DNA of 64,000 nt from assembly GCF_009380155.1 (NCBI RefSeq), contig NZ_WHUV01000002.1:806001-870000 (forward strand). The letters run 5' to 3'. Position numbers and translations under genes: made by a program. The DNA comes from Pseudomonas piscis (lineage in GTDB: Bacteria; Pseudomonadota; Gammaproteobacteria; Pseudomonadales; Pseudomonadaceae). The notes under the pieces were generated by a model. That model saw nothing but the letters and a program-made list of their open reading frames with translations. It was not told the DNA's origin and searched no databases. Within the stretch, counting starts at the first letter, position 1, and each line of letters begins with the position of its first letter. Positions 17,305-27,500 of this stretch are shown piece after piece.

Positions 17305-18720
17305 ATGAACGATAAACAGCCTTCCATGCGGCGGGGCCTGAATACCCGTCATATTCGCTTCATGGCCCTGGGTTCGGCCATCGGCACCGGGTTGTTCTAC
17401 GGCTCCGCCGCAGCCATCCAATTGGCCGGCCCTTCGGTCCTGCTTGCCTACCTGATCGGTGGCGCGGCCATCTACATCATGATGCGCGCCCTGGGCGAAA
17501 TGGCCGTGCGCGACCCGGTATCCGGGTCCTTCGGGCACTACACCAGCCAGTACCTGGGACGCTTTCCCGGCTTTCTCACCGGCTGGAGCTATGCCTTCTC
17601 GATGCTGGTGGTGTGCCTGGCCGACGTCACTGCGTTCGGTATCTACATGGGCTTCTGGTTTCCCGATACGCCCCGCTGGATCTGGGTCCTGGGCATCGTG
17701 TGCGTCATCGGCGCGCTGAACCTGTGCAGCGTCAAGGTCTTCGGGGAAATGGAGTTCTGGCTGTCGCTGCTCAAGGTCACGGCGATCGTCGCGATGATCC
17801 TCGGCGGGCTGGCGATCCTGTTGCTGGGCATCCAGCCCGGCGGGGCGGCCCAGGTCCAGTCCGGCATCAGCAACCTGTGGAGCCATGGCGGGTTCTTCGC
17901 CAATGGCATCGGCGGGCTGGTCGCCTCGTTCACCGTGGTGATGTTCGCCTTTGGCGGCGTCGAGATGATCGGCGTCACCGCCGGCGAGGCCAGGGAACCG
18001 CAACGGGCGATACCCAAGGCAATCAACTCGGTGCCACTGCGGATCCTGCTGTTCTACGTGCTGACCCTGTTCGTGCTGATGGCGATCTACCCATGGTCCA
18101 AGGTGGGTAGCGAAGGCAGCCCGTTCGTGCAGATCTTCAGCGCCCTGGGCATCGAGTCGGCGGCGGCCTTGCTGAACATCGTGGTGATCTCGGCGGCGAT
18201 CTCGGCCATCAACAGCGATATCTTCGCCGCCGGGCGCATGATGTACGGCATGGCCGAGAACGGCCAGGCGCCGGCGAGCTTCGCCAGCCTGTCGCGCTTC
18301 GGCGTGCCCTGGATGACAGTGGCGGTGATGTCGCTGGCGCTGCTGGCCGGCGTACTGCTCAACTACCTGGCACCGGAGAACCTGTTCCTGATCCTGGTGG
18401 CGGTGGTGACCTTCTCCATCGTCTGGGTGTGGCTGATGATCCTGCTGTCCCAGGTCATGATGCGCCGGCGCATGACGCCCGAGCAGGTCGCCGCCCTGGC
18501 CTTCCCGGTGCCGCTCTGGCCGGTCGGGCCGGCCCTGGGCATCGCCTTCATGCTGTTCATCTTCGGCGTCCTGGCCTGGTTCCCCGATACCCGCACCTCG
18601 CTGTTCGTCGGGCTGGGCTGGCTGGCGCTGCTGTCCATCGGCTACTGGCTGTGCATCGCCCGGGCCGGCAAGCAGCCGGACGCCGTGAGCAAGCCGGTCC
18701 CGGCCGACCCCGTGCCCTAG
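17305..18720 (+). CDS. amino acid permease (APC/AAT family, ProY-like)
   Basis: The product has 471 residues with twelve predicted membrane helices. The AAT signature appears at the start ([17 protein letters not shown]), with GALGEMAV-type residues in helix 2/3 ([18 protein letters not shown]) and [14 protein letters not shown] in helix 6. It is a proton-coupled importer of an amino acid, most like ProY/proline- or D-amino-acid permeases. AGGAG precedes ATG 17305. The last base triplet of the gene (TAG) is part of the terminal repeat of the 183-base element that follows, so the element's insertion may have set the C-terminus. Confidence 0.9.
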   Translation: MNDKQPSMRRGLNTRHIRFMALGSAIGTGLFYGSAAAIQLAGPSVLLAYLIGGAAIYIMMRALGEMAVRDPVSGSFGHYTSQYLGRFPGFLTGWSYAFSMLVVCLADVTAFGIYMGFWFPDTPRWIWVLGIVCVIGALNLCSVKVFGEMEFWLSLLKVTAIVAMILGGLAILLLGIQPGGAAQVQSGISNLWSHGGFFANGIGGLVASFTVVMFAFGGVEMIGVTAGEAREPQRAIPKAINSVPLRILLFYVLTLFVLMAIYPWSKVGSEGSPFVQIFSALGIESAAALLNIVVISAAISAINSDIFAAGRMMYGMAENGQAPASFASLSRFGVPWMTVAVMSLALLAGVLLNYLAPENLFLILVAVVTFSIVWVWLMILLSQVMMRRRMTPEQVAALAFPVPLWPVGPALGIAFMLFIFGVLAWFPDTRTSLFVGLGWLALLSIGYWLCIARAGKQPDAVSKPVPADPVP

Positions 18721-18899
18721 GGTCTGTTGCCGTTTCGGCGCAAGCCGCGTTGTCGCGCAACCCGAAGGGACGGGCAGATTTTAGCGCGGCGCGTCGTTAC
18801 TCGACGGCTCATTTGGACGGCCAAACTTCGCGTCTCGTGCCTAGCCCCGCGCTAAAACTGGCTCCGGCGCGGTCGCGGCGAAACGGCAACAGCCCCTAG
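18717..18899. mobile_element. 183-base MITE-like element with 25-base terminal inverted repeats
   Basis: The left end (18717-18741, beginning CTAGGGTCTGTTGCCG) and the right end (18875-18899, reading inward CTAGGGGCTGTTGCCG) are inverted repeats with 23 of 25 bases identical. A second nested pair, TTTTAGCGCGG (18779-18789) and CCGCGCTAAAA (18847-18857), is perfect. The centre holds TTTGG-ACGG-CCAAA (18812-18825). The element has no coding capacity and could fold into one long cruciform or hairpin. Both ends carry CTAG, and the two convergent flanking genes end exactly in these TAG triplets. It may be a non-autonomous transposable element or a bidirectional terminator. Confidence 0.72.
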
Positions 18900-19792
18900 C
18901 AGGCAAACTGCTGGCTGGCCCACTCCTGGAAGGCCTGGGCCACCGGCGACGGACGCATGGCGCTGGACTGAGCCAGCACCACCGGCTGCGGACTGACGGC
19001 CTCCAGCAACGGCCGGCAGGCCAGCGGCTGGCCGTCATAGCTGCGATCGCCCACCGGCCGTGTGCAGGACAGCGCCACGCCATATCCATGGGCCACCAGG
19101 CCGCGCTGCATCTCGAAGGTCTGGGTCAGTTGCAGCGAGGCCGGTTGCAGGTCCTGGGCCCAGAACAACGACAGGAAGTACTCGCGGGTACGGGCGATGT
19201 CCTCGAGGATCAGGCACTCGGCGGCCAGGTCCACCAGCGAGACCTGCTCCCGGGCCGCCAGGGGGTGATTCACCGGTAACAGCGCATAGGGCATCAGCCG
19301 CTCCAGTACCCGTGCCTCGATATTCGGACTCAGGCCCACGCCGTAGGTCAGGGCCAGCTCGGCCTGGCCCTCCAGCAAGCGCCGGTTGACCCCCGCCAGG
19401 TCGCTCTCGAACAGGGTGATCGAGACCTGCGGGTGCAGCTGGCGAAAACCGGCCAGGAGGCGCGGAGCGAAATACGGCCCCAGGTCCTGGAAACACACCA
19501 GGCTCAGGTTGCCCCGCAGCCCGGCCTGGTGATCCTCGACGCCGACCATGGCCCCTGCCCGGCCCAGGATATCCCGTGCCTGTTCCAGGAGCTTGCGGCC
19601 CGCCGGGGTCAATTCCAGGCCACGGCTGACCTGGCGATGGAACAGCTTCTGGCCGAGCACGGTTTCCAGCTGGGCGATGGCCAGGGATACCGATGGCTGG
19701 GAAATATGCATGGCCCGGGCCGCTGCGCTGACACTGCCCTGCTCCGCAGCGGCGACAAAATACTCGAGCTGGCGAAAGGTGAACCCGATCAT
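18896..19792 (-). CDS. LysR family transcriptional regulator
   Basis: The product has 298 residues. The N-terminal winged helix-turn-helix is clear (FRQLEYFVAAAEQGSVSAAA, then HISQPSVSLAIAQLE). The effector domain follows and ends in SPVAQAFQEWASQQF. ATG 19792 is preceded by AGGGGG at suitable distance and starts two residues before the conserved helix. It is divergent from the dkgB-like operon at 20095 and probably regulates it. Its TAG stop lies inside the right terminal repeat of the 183-base element. Confidence 0.88.
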   Translation of the reverse strand: MIGFTFRQLEYFVAAAEQGSVSAAARAMHISQPSVSLAIAQLETVLGQKLFHRQVSRGLELTPAGRKLLEQARDILGRAGAMVGVEDHQAGLRGNLSLVCFQDLGPYFAPRLLAGFRQLHPQVSITLFESDLAGVNRRLLEGQAELALTYGVGLSPNIEARVLERLMPYALLPVNHPLAAREQVSLVDLAAECLILEDIARTREYFLSLFWAQDLQPASLQLTQTFEMQRGLVAHGYGVALSCTRPVGDRSYDGQPLACRPLLEAVSPQPVVLAQSSAMRPSPVAQAFQEWASQQFAC

Positions 19793-19959
19793 CGGCTTGG
19801 CCCCCTGATTATTGTTTGCCCCGATCATACAGCCGTCGCCCCCGGCCAGCGCCGATAGAACCTGCGACGATGATCTTCCCTGCTCCCCGCCCGGCCCTGG
19901 CATCCATGCCCAAGGCGCGCAGGCCGGAGCTCGATTCGTGACTTCAAGTCAAAGGTGTT

Positions 19960-20010
19960 TGGTCCATCGATGGCTTAATCCGCCAGCGCCCGGTGGACAT
20001 ACTACGTCCA
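19960..20010. promoter_or_regulatory. dyads in the LysR/operon divergent region
   Basis: In the roughly 300 bases between the LysR gene and the dkgB-like gene, two dyads sharing the GTCCA/TGGAC core are visible: CCATCGATGG (19964-19973, preceded by GT) and TGGAC-N7-GTCCA (19994-20010). A CATACT box at 19998-20003 could serve as a -10 element. They are candidate LysR regulator sites; the rest of the gap shows nothing distinct. Confidence 0.3.
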
Positions 20011-20094
20011 TTCCCAAGCGGTCCTGCGCTCCGGGCCGCCAGGCCCGTCCGGCAACGGCCGCGCCTATGCGCAACAATCACCAGGAGCAGATCC

Positions 20095-20898
20095 ATGAGT
20101 ATTCCATCCTTTGGCCTCGGTACTTTCCGCCTGACCGGCCAGGCTGTCATCGACTCGGTCAAGTCGGCGCTGGCCCTGGGCTATCGCGTGATCGATACCG
20201 CGCAGATCTACGGTAACGAAGCCGATGTCGGCCAGGCGATCGCCGAAAGCGGCGTGGCCCGCAGCGAACTCTTCATCACCACCAAGATCTGGGTCGACAA
20301 CTACGCCGCCGACAAGCTGGTTGCCAGCCTGCGCGACAGCCTGGCCAAGCTGCGTACCGACTATGTCGATCTGCTGCTGATCCATTGGCCGGCCCCAGGC
20401 AATGGCATCGAACTGGCCGAATACATGGAGGCCCTGCTCGAAGCCAAGAAGTTGGGCCTGACCCGCCAGATCGGTGTTTCCAACTTCAACATCGAACTGA
20501 CCAAGCAAGCCATCGCCGTGGTCGGCAAAGAGCAGATCGCTACCAACCAGATCGAGCTCAGCCCCTACCTGCAAGGCAGCAAGCTCACTGCGTTCCTCAA
20601 GGAACAAGGGATCAGCGTCACCTCCTACATGACCCTGGCCTACGGCAAGGTACTCAAGGACCCGGTGCTGGCCGAGATCGCCGCCAAGCACAAGGCCACC
20701 GTGGCCCAAGTCGCCCTGGCCTGGGCCATGCAACTGGGCTATGCGGTGATCCCGTCGTCCACCAAGCCGGAGAACCTGGCCAGCAACCTGCTCGCCCGCA
20801 GCCTGCGCCTGGACGAGCAAGACATGGCGCGTATCGCCACCCTTGAACGCAATGGCCGCGAAGTCAGCCCTGACGGCCTGGCGCCAATCTGGGACTGA
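20095..20898 (+). CDS. dkgB: aldo/keto reductase, DkgB type
   Basis: This NADPH-dependent (alpha/beta)8-barrel has 267 residues, the length of E. coli DkgB. Signatures are [22 protein letters not shown] (catalytic Asp and Tyr), the Lys in LFITTKIW, the His in LLIHWP, GVSNFN, and the cofactor end [11 protein letters not shown]. It reduces 2,5-diketo-gluconate or methylglyoxal-type carbonyls. AGGAG precedes ATG 20095. It is the first gene of a tight four-gene operon, only 4 bases from the next start, and the divergent LysR gene is the likely regulator. The symbol rests on family resemblance; the real substrate in this operon may differ. Confidence 0.85.
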   Translation: MSIPSFGLGTFRLTGQAVIDSVKSALALGYRVIDTAQIYGNEADVGQAIAESGVARSELFITTKIWVDNYAADKLVASLRDSLAKLRTDYVDLLLIHWPAPGNGIELAEYMEALLEAKKLGLTRQIGVSNFNIELTKQAIAVVGKEQIATNQIELSPYLQGSKLTAFLKEQGISVTSYMTLAYGKVLKDPVLAEIAAKHKATVAQVALAWAMQLGYAVIPSSTKPENLASNLLARSLRLDEQDMARIATLERNGREVSPDGLAPIWD

Positions 20899-20902
20899 TG
20901 CC

Positions 20903-21868
20903 ATGACCACGCCCCTCGAACGCCTGACCGCCGGTGGTTTCAGCATCGGCCTGGAAGCACCGCTGGACCATGACTGGACCCCGGCCGGCGACCAGGCCCG
21001 GCGCCAAGCTGGCCGCCTGCCCGGCGAACCCGACCTCAAGCAGCATGCCTACCTGGCGCAACTGGCTGACCGCCTGGGCTTTCGCGCCCTGTGGATCCGC
21101 GACGTGCCGCTGTACGACCCGGCGTTCGGCGATGCCGCCCAGGTGTTCGAGGTGTTCTCCTACCTCGGCTACCTGGCCGGGGTCACCCGCGACATCCTGC
21201 TGGGTACCGCTGCCGTGGTCTTGCCGATCCGCGAGCCGTTGCTGACCCTGAAGTCGGCCAACAGCCTGCAACGCCTGAGCGGCAATCGCCTGCTGCTGGG
21301 CGTGGCCAGCGGTGACCGGCCAGTGGAGTACCCACTGTTCGGACGGGATTTCGAGGGGCGCGGCCATAATTTCCGCGAGCAGGTCGCCCTGCTCAAGGAT
21401 GGCGCCAACGGCCACCTGCCCGAGGGCATGGCCGTGCTGCCAGCCAGTACCTCGCCCCTGCCCTTGCTGGTGGCGGGCCTGGCCCAGCAAAGCCCGGCCT
21501 GGATCGGCAACCACATGGATGGCTGCCTGGCCTACCCGGGCACCCCCGAGGACCACCAGCGGCGCGTTGCCGACTGGCGCTCGGTGGCGGGCAACAAGCC
21601 TTACAGCAGCTTCATCCACCTGGACCTTACCGAGCGTGCCGACGAACCCATGCGCCGCTGGCGCTTCGGTTTCCGTGGTGGTCGCAACGCGCTGATCGCC
21701 GAGCTCAATGCCCTGCGCGCAGCCGGTGTCGACCATGTCGGCCTGCATCTGCGACGCAACGTACGACCACTGGACGAAACCCTGCGGGAGATCGCCGAGT
21801 ACGTACTGCCACAATTTCATGCCACTGCTGCGACTGCATCCCACCCACAACCGGAGGCCATTTCATGA
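20903..21868 (+). CDS. LLM class flavin-dependent oxidoreductase (second copy)
   Basis: This luciferase-like monooxygenase family protein has 321 residues, starts 4 bases after the dkgB-like gene and overlaps the next start. It shares WIRDVPLYDPAFGDAA and GVASGDRPVEYP with the paralogue at 499-1527 and has the same overall length. It is expected to use FMNH2 from a separate reductase. ATG 20903 is chosen by operon spacing; the ribosome-binding site lies inside the upstream coding end and is not strong. The substrate is unknown, but co-transcription with a carbonyl reductase and an efflux-type carrier suggests a detoxification or small-molecule oxidation role. Confidence 0.88.
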   Translation: MTTPLERLTAGGFSIGLEAPLDHDWTPAGDQARRQAGRLPGEPDLKQHAYLAQLADRLGFRALWIRDVPLYDPAFGDAAQVFEVFSYLGYLAGVTRDILLGTAAVVLPIREPLLTLKSANSLQRLSGNRLLLGVASGDRPVEYPLFGRDFEGRGHNFREQVALLKDGANGHLPEGMAVLPASTSPLPLLVAGLAQQSPAWIGNHMDGCLAYPGTPEDHQRRVADWRSVAGNKPYSSFIHLDLTERADEPMRRWRFGFRGGRNALIAELNALRAAGVDHVGLHLRRNVRPLDETLREIAEYVLPQFHATAATASHPQPEAIS

Positions 21869-22209
21869 GCAGTTCCCCCCAGGTACCGGCCTTCGCGGGC
21901 CGCAGCTTCCAGGTCGCCTACGACGGCCTGGTGGCCCATAACATCTATGCAAGCGATGGCCTGAGCATTCGCTACGCCATCGTCTCCGGCCCCTACGCCG
22001 GTGCCAGCGGCGAAGCCGCCTGCCAATGGCGACAAATCGCCGACGGCGTCTACGTGATTTCCTGGCAGGAAGCCGACGGCGCCACGGTGGTGCACGTCGA
22101 CGACTTCGCCCAAGGCCATTCCCAGGCCTTCTTCACCGCCAGCGACCTGAGCTTCTATCGCATGCAGGGCCCCTTGACCGCCCTCGCCAACCAGGAGTAC
22201 GCGCAATGA
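21865..22209 (+). CDS. MoaF-related domain protein
   Basis: The product has 114 residues with a lipocalin-like MoaF pattern: SFQVAYDGLVAHNIY at the start, then YVISWQEADGATVVHVDDF, the most characteristic MoaF stretch. MoaF relatives accompany monoamine-oxidation and flavoprotein genes; the biochemical role is not established. It is probably a small-ligand-binding barrel in the cytoplasm. Its ATG overlaps the upstream stop (ATGA, 21865-21868), and its own stop overlaps the next ATG. The gene is therefore embedded in the operon and likely made in step with the flavin enzyme. Confidence 0.75.
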   Translation: MSSSPQVPAFAGRSFQVAYDGLVAHNIYASDGLSIRYAIVSGPYAGASGEAACQWRQIADGVYVISWQEADGATVVHVDDFAQGHSQAFFTASDLSFYRMQGPLTALANQEYAQ

Positions 22210-23375
22210 AACCCGGACGCGTTCTCTTCGCCCTGGCCATCGGGGCCTTCGGCATCGGTACTACCGAATTCACTCCCATGGGCCTCTTGCCAGTGATCGC
22301 CGAAGGCGTCGGCGCGAGCATTCCCAGCGCCGGCATGCTGATCACCGCCTACGCCATCGGCGTGATGATCGGCGCACCGATCATGACCCTGTTGTTCAGC
22401 CGCTTCGGCAAGCGCGCGGCGTTGATGATGCTGATGGGCATCTTCACCATCGGCAACCTGCTCTCGGCCCTGGCGCCGGACTACTACACCCTGCTCGCCT
22501 CGCGGCTGGTCACCAGCCTCAACCATGGTGCCTTCTTCGGCCTCGGTGCCGTGGTGGCGGCCAGCGTGGTGCCCAAGGACAAGCAAGCCAGCGCCGTGGC
22601 CACCATGTTCATGGGCCTGACCATCGCCAACATCGGCGGTGTGCCTGCGGCCACCTGGCTTGGCCAGCAGGTCGGCTGGCGCATGGCCTTCGCCGGTACT
22701 GCAGTGCTGGGCCTGCTGGCCATCGCCGCACTGTGGTACGCCCTGCCCAAGGGCGAGCGTGGCAGCGTGCCTCATGTCCGCCGCGAACTGGCGGTGATCG
22801 CCCGGCCCAACGTGCTGCTGGCCATGGCCACCACGGTGCTGGGCGCCGGTGCCATGTTCACCCTCTACACCTACGTGGCCCCGGTGCTGGCGCAACTGAC
22901 CGGCGCCTCGGACAGCTTCGTCACCCTGGGCCTGGTGTTGATCGGGGTCGGCTTCACCCTGGGCAACAGCCTCGGTGGGCGCCTGGCCGATTGGTCGCTG
23001 GATGGCTCGGCACGGATCTTCCTCGGCGTGCTGGCCTTGATCATGGTGTCGATGCCGCTGGTACTGGGCAACCACGTCACCGCCGCCCTGGCTCTGCTGG
23101 TATGGGGCATGTTCACCTTCGCCGTGGTGCCGCCGCTGCAGATGCGGGTGATGATCGCCGCGGCCGAAGCGCCCGGCCTGGCCTCGTCGATCAACGTCGG
23201 CGCCTTCAACCTGGGTAACGCGGTGGGCGCCGCGCTCGGTGGCGCCGTCATCAGCCAGGGCCTGGGCTACGCCGCGGTCCCGGTGGCCGGCGGCCTGCTG
23301 GCGGCGTCGGGTCTGCTGCTGGTGTGGTTGGGCGGACGACGCAAGGCAAGCGATTCCGCCGCTGACCTGGCATGA
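22206..23375 (+). CDS. MFS transporter (DHA1/arabinose-efflux type)
   Basis: The product has 389 residues and twelve predicted membrane helices. The N-terminal GAFGIGTTEFTPMGLLP is typical of the YdhP/AraJ drug and sugar efflux branch, and the loop 2-3 signature is present as RFGKRAALMM. It is probably a proton-driven exporter of the operon's substrate or product. ATG 22206 overlaps the preceding stop. It is the last gene of the dkgB-like / flavin enzyme / MoaF / MFS operon. Confidence 0.9.
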   Translation: MKPGRVLFALAIGAFGIGTTEFTPMGLLPVIAEGVGASIPSAGMLITAYAIGVMIGAPIMTLLFSRFGKRAALMMLMGIFTIGNLLSALAPDYYTLLASRLVTSLNHGAFFGLGAVVAASVVPKDKQASAVATMFMGLTIANIGGVPAATWLGQQVGWRMAFAGTAVLGLLAIAALWYALPKGERGSVPHVRRELAVIARPNVLLAMATTVLGAGAMFTLYTYVAPVLAQLTGASDSFVTLGLVLIGVGFTLGNSLGGRLADWSLDGSARIFLGVLALIMVSMPLVLGNHVTAALALLVWGMFTFAVVPPLQMRVMIAAAEAPGLASSINVGAFNLGNAVGAALGGAVISQGLGYAAVPVAGGLLAASGLLLVWLGGRRKASDSAADLA

Positions 23376-23573
23376 CGCCAGCCCTGGGTGAAAGCCCCGC
23401 TGTGCTCCGGGGATGCGATCCGGCTTGAGGCAGGGGTTCCCCCGTCCTTGAGCCCATCCCGGAGCAGATCGCCCAATCCCCCGAGAGTTGTGCCTGATCC
23501 TGTAAATGCGCGCAGGAACGGATCTATCTGCGGATATGATCCACAGGTCACCTCAACCGATCAGTGATCTGCC

Positions 23574-24461
23574 ATGAACACCAGCGCGCTCAAGGAAATC
23601 AGCCAGCTCGTCGCTCGCCACGCCATCGAGGAAGGAGTCAACTGCACGGCCAACCCCAGCCTGGAAGTGGCCCGCCATACCTCGCGCCAGACCGCTATCC
23701 GCTGCCCGCAGTCGCCATCCTTCGGCATGGTGGTGCAAGGCCGCATGAGCATCCAGCTGGGAGACACGGTCCGGCACTTCGCCCAGGGCGACTACCTGTT
23801 CGTGTCATTCGACGTTCCCGTGGCCTTTCATATAGTCGAGGCCAGCGCAGACCAGCCCTGCCTCGGCCTTGGCATGGCGATCACCCCGGAACGCCTGCAT
23901 GAAGTGCTCGCCCGAATGGATATCCCGCCCCATCCCTCGACCACCCACGAGACGTGCAGCGTGGTAGTCGACCGGCTGAACCCCGAGTTGGTCGACGCGA
24001 CGCTGCGCCTGCTGCGTCTGCTGGATGCTCCTGGCGACATCCAGTCCCTGGCGCCCCTGATCGAGCAAGAGATCATCTATCGGCTGTTATCCAGCCCCTA
24101 TGGCCGCCGCTTGCTGCAACTGGCGGTGGTGGACAGTTCGACCAATGGCATAACCCGGGCGATCGACTGGCTGCGCAAGCACTACATGCAACCCCTGCGC
24201 ATACCGCAACTGGCCGACCAGGTGGGAATGAGCGAGTCCTCGCTGCATCACCACTTCAAGGCCATCACCGGCCTCACCCCGATGCAGTATCAAAAGCAGT
24301 TCCGTTTGCACGAAGCACGCCGGCTGATCCAGATCGAGCGCCATAACATCGGCAATGCGGGGTTCACCGTCGGCTACCAGAGCCGCTCGCAGTTCACACG
24401 CGAGTACAGCCGCTTCTACGGGGTGTCGCCGTTGCAGCACCTCAAGGACAGCGAAGCTTGA
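23574..24461 (+). CDS. AraC family regulator with AraC_N sensor domain
   Basis: The product has 295 residues. The N-terminal cupin-like AraC_N part contains CPQSPSFGMVVQGRM and the C-terminal DNA-binding part has two helix-turn-helix units: IPQLADQVGMSESSLHHHFK and FTVGYQSRSQFTREYSRFYG. ATG 23574 follows an A-rich and GATCT-containing upstream region; no strong ribosome-binding site is seen. It is convergent with the RND pump genes and downstream of the MFS operon, so it may control either. Similar AraC_N proteins often regulate nearby oxidoreductase genes. Confidence 0.87.
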   Translation: MNTSALKEISQLVARHAIEEGVNCTANPSLEVARHTSRQTAIRCPQSPSFGMVVQGRMSIQLGDTVRHFAQGDYLFVSFDVPVAFHIVEASADQPCLGLGMAITPERLHEVLARMDIPPHPSTTHETCSVVVDRLNPELVDATLRLLRLLDAPGDIQSLAPLIEQEIIYRLLSSPYGRRLLQLAVVDSSTNGITRAIDWLRKHYMQPLRIPQLADQVGMSESSLHHHFKAITGLTPMQYQKQFRLHEARRLIQIERHNIGNAGFTVGYQSRSQFTREYSRFYGVSPLQHLKDSEA

Positions 24462-24565
24462 TCGCTACCTCACTGCGATACGACAACAGCCCTGGAGTGA
24501 CGACCAGGGCCTAGCCAGCTTCCACGGCCGGTTGCGCGTACGCCGCGGCAACCGGCCAGGCCAAG

Positions 24566-27500
24566 CTACAGGCCGTGGTCGGAAGCCTCCCGTCCTTGCC
24601 CCATGCTGCTCTGGCCATGCTGGACCAACTTGCGCCCGGACAACTTGCGCAGGCCGACATAGAACACGGGCGTCAGGAACAGCCCGAACAGCGTCACGCC
24701 GATCATTCCGGCAAGCACCGTCACCCCGGTGATTGAACGCACCTCCGCACCGGCTCCCTGGGAGAACACCAGCGGAATGGTCCCGGCGATGAAGGCGATC
24801 GAAGTCATCACGATCGGCCGCAAGCGCAAGCGGCACGCCTGCAGGGCAGCCTCGACTATCCCCTGCCCCTGGAACTCCAGCTCCCGGGCGAACTCGACGA
24901 TCAGGATCGCGTTCTTGCAGGCCAGTCCCATCAGCACCACCAGCCCCACCTGCACGAAGGTATTGTTGTCGCCGCCGAACAGCTTTACCCCGAACAATGC
25001 CGAGAGCACGCACATCGGCACGATCAAGATCACCGCCAGCGGCAGGGTCCAGGATTCATACAGCGCCGCGAGCACCAGGAAAGCCAGGAGAATCGCCACC
25101 GGGAACACCACCAGTGCGGCCTTGCCCTGGGTGGACTCCTGGAAGCTCATGTCGCTCCATTCGAAATCGAAGCCGTTGGGTAGCACCTCCCTGGCGACTG
25201 CGGTGATCTTGTCCATCGCCTGCGCCGAGGACAGCAGCGCCGGATCGGCTTCACCCGAGAAGTCCGCCGCCGGATAGCCGTTGTAGCGCAGCACCGGATC
25301 GGGACCGTAGGTCTGGCTGATCCTGATCATCGAGGCGATCGGTACCATCTCCCCCCGTTCGTTGCGCGTCTGCAGGTTACCGATGTCCTCGACACGCTTG
25401 CGGAAGTCGCCGTCGGCCTGGGCATATACCCGCCAGGTACGGCCAAACAGGTTGAAGTCGTTGACATAGGCAGAGCCCATATACACCTGCAACGTCTGGA
25501 ACAGATCCGCCAGTGCCACGCCCTGGGCCTTGGCCTTGATGCGATCGACCTCGACATCCAGCTGCGGCACGTTGGACTGGTAGCCCGAGAACGGAAAGCC
25601 CATGCCGGTCTCCTTCATCAGCGCCGCCTGCAACGCGCCAGTGGCTTGCTGCAAGGCGCCGTAACCGGCACCGGCACGATCCTGGACGAACATCGAGTAA
25701 CCAGCCCCGGTACCCAAGCCGAGGATCGGCGGCGGGTTCATCACGAATGCCATGCCCTCCTGGATGCCGTTCATCTTGGCCTGGATATCACCCATGATTT
25801 GCTTGGCGCTGCGCTGGCGCTCGTTGAACGGCTTGAGAATCACGTAGGCCACCGCATAGTTCGGGGTGTTGGTCTGCTGGATCGGATTGAAACCGGCGAA
25901 CGTCAGCACATGGGCGACGCCTTCGGTGGCCAGGGCGCTCTTGCCCAGTTCGTTGACGACCGCATCCGAGCGACTGATGGAACTACCCTCGGGGAGCTTC
26001 ACCACTCCCACCAGGAACAGCTTGTCCTGGGTCGGGATGAAGCCCCGGGGCACGTTATCGAACAACAGCCCCGTAGCCGCCAGCAGTACGCCATAGACCA
26101 CGAACGCTGCGCCACGCCGCTTGAGGATGCGTGATACCGCTCCCTGGTAGCGGTTGGAACTGGCGTCGAAAAATCGGTTGAACGGCGCGAACAACCAGCC
26201 GAAGGCACGATCGATCCCCCGGGAGAGTGCATCCTTGGGCGCATCGTGGCCACGCAGGAGCATGGCCGCGAGCGCAGGCGACAGCGTCAGCGAGTTGATC
26301 GCCGAGATCACCGTGGAAATGGCGATGGTCACGGCGAATTGCTTGTAGAAGGTACCAGTGACTCCGCTGAGGAAGGCCATGGGTACGAATACCGCGCACA
26401 GCACCAGGGCGATCGCGACTATCGGCCCGGACACCTCCTTCATCGCCTGGTGCGCGGCGGCCAGGGGCGTGAGGCCCTCGCCGATGTTGCGCTCGACGTT
26501 CTCGACCACCACGATGGCATCGTCCACCACGATGCCGATCGCCAGCACCAGGCCGAACAAGGTCAAGGTGTTGATCGAGAAGCCCAGCACATGCAACACC
26601 GCGAACGTGCCGATCACCGACACCGGCACGGCTATCAACGGAATGATCGAGGCACGCCAGGTCTGCAGGAACAGGATCACCACCAGCACCACCAGTACGA
26701 TCGCCTCGACCAGTGTCTTGACCACCGCGTCGATGGCTTCGCACACGAAAATCGTCGCATCGTAGTCGGACCGGTAGTCCATGCCGGGAGGAAAGCTTTT
26801 CTTGAGCTCCTCCATCTTGGCGATCACATCCCGGCGCACATCCAGCAGGTTGGCGCCCGGCGCCTGGAACACGCCGATGACCGGCGCCTCCTGGCCATCG
26901 AGCCGGGTGCGCAGCGTGTAGTCGCTGGCTCCCAACTCGATACGCGCGACATCGGCCAGGCGCACCACCTCACCGTTCGAGCCGGTCTTGAGCACGATGG
27001 CACCGAACTCAGCGGGCGTGCGCAGGCGGCCCTGGGCGTTGATCGCAATCAGGAAATCGCTGCCGCCCTTGATCGGCTCGGCACCGAGCTGGCCGGCCGA
27101 AACCTGCAGGTTCTGATCCTCTATCGCACGCATCACATCGCCCGCGATCAGGCCACGCGAGGCGACCTTGCCCGGGTCGAGCCAGACACGCATCGCGTAG
27201 TCGCCGCTACCGAAGAAACGCACCTGGCCAACGCCAGGGATACGGGACAGCTGGTCCTTGATCTTGATGTTGGCGTAGTTGCGCAAGTACAGGCCATCGT
27301 AACGTCCGTCCGCAGAGACCGGCGTGATCATCAAGGCGAAGCTCGGTGATTGCTTCTGCGTAGTCACGCCCATCGCGACCACAGCCGCAGGCAGGCGCGA
27401 TTGAGCCTGGGCCACGCGGTTCTGTACATCCACCTGGGCCTTGTTGGGGTCGGTACCGGGCTCGAAGGTGATCGTCATCATCAGGACGCCATCGGAGCCG

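Noticed and set aside
26246..27349. Rightward frame of 367 residues inside the RND permease gene
   Set aside because: His/Arg/Asp-rich reading typical of the complement of high-GC coding DNA.
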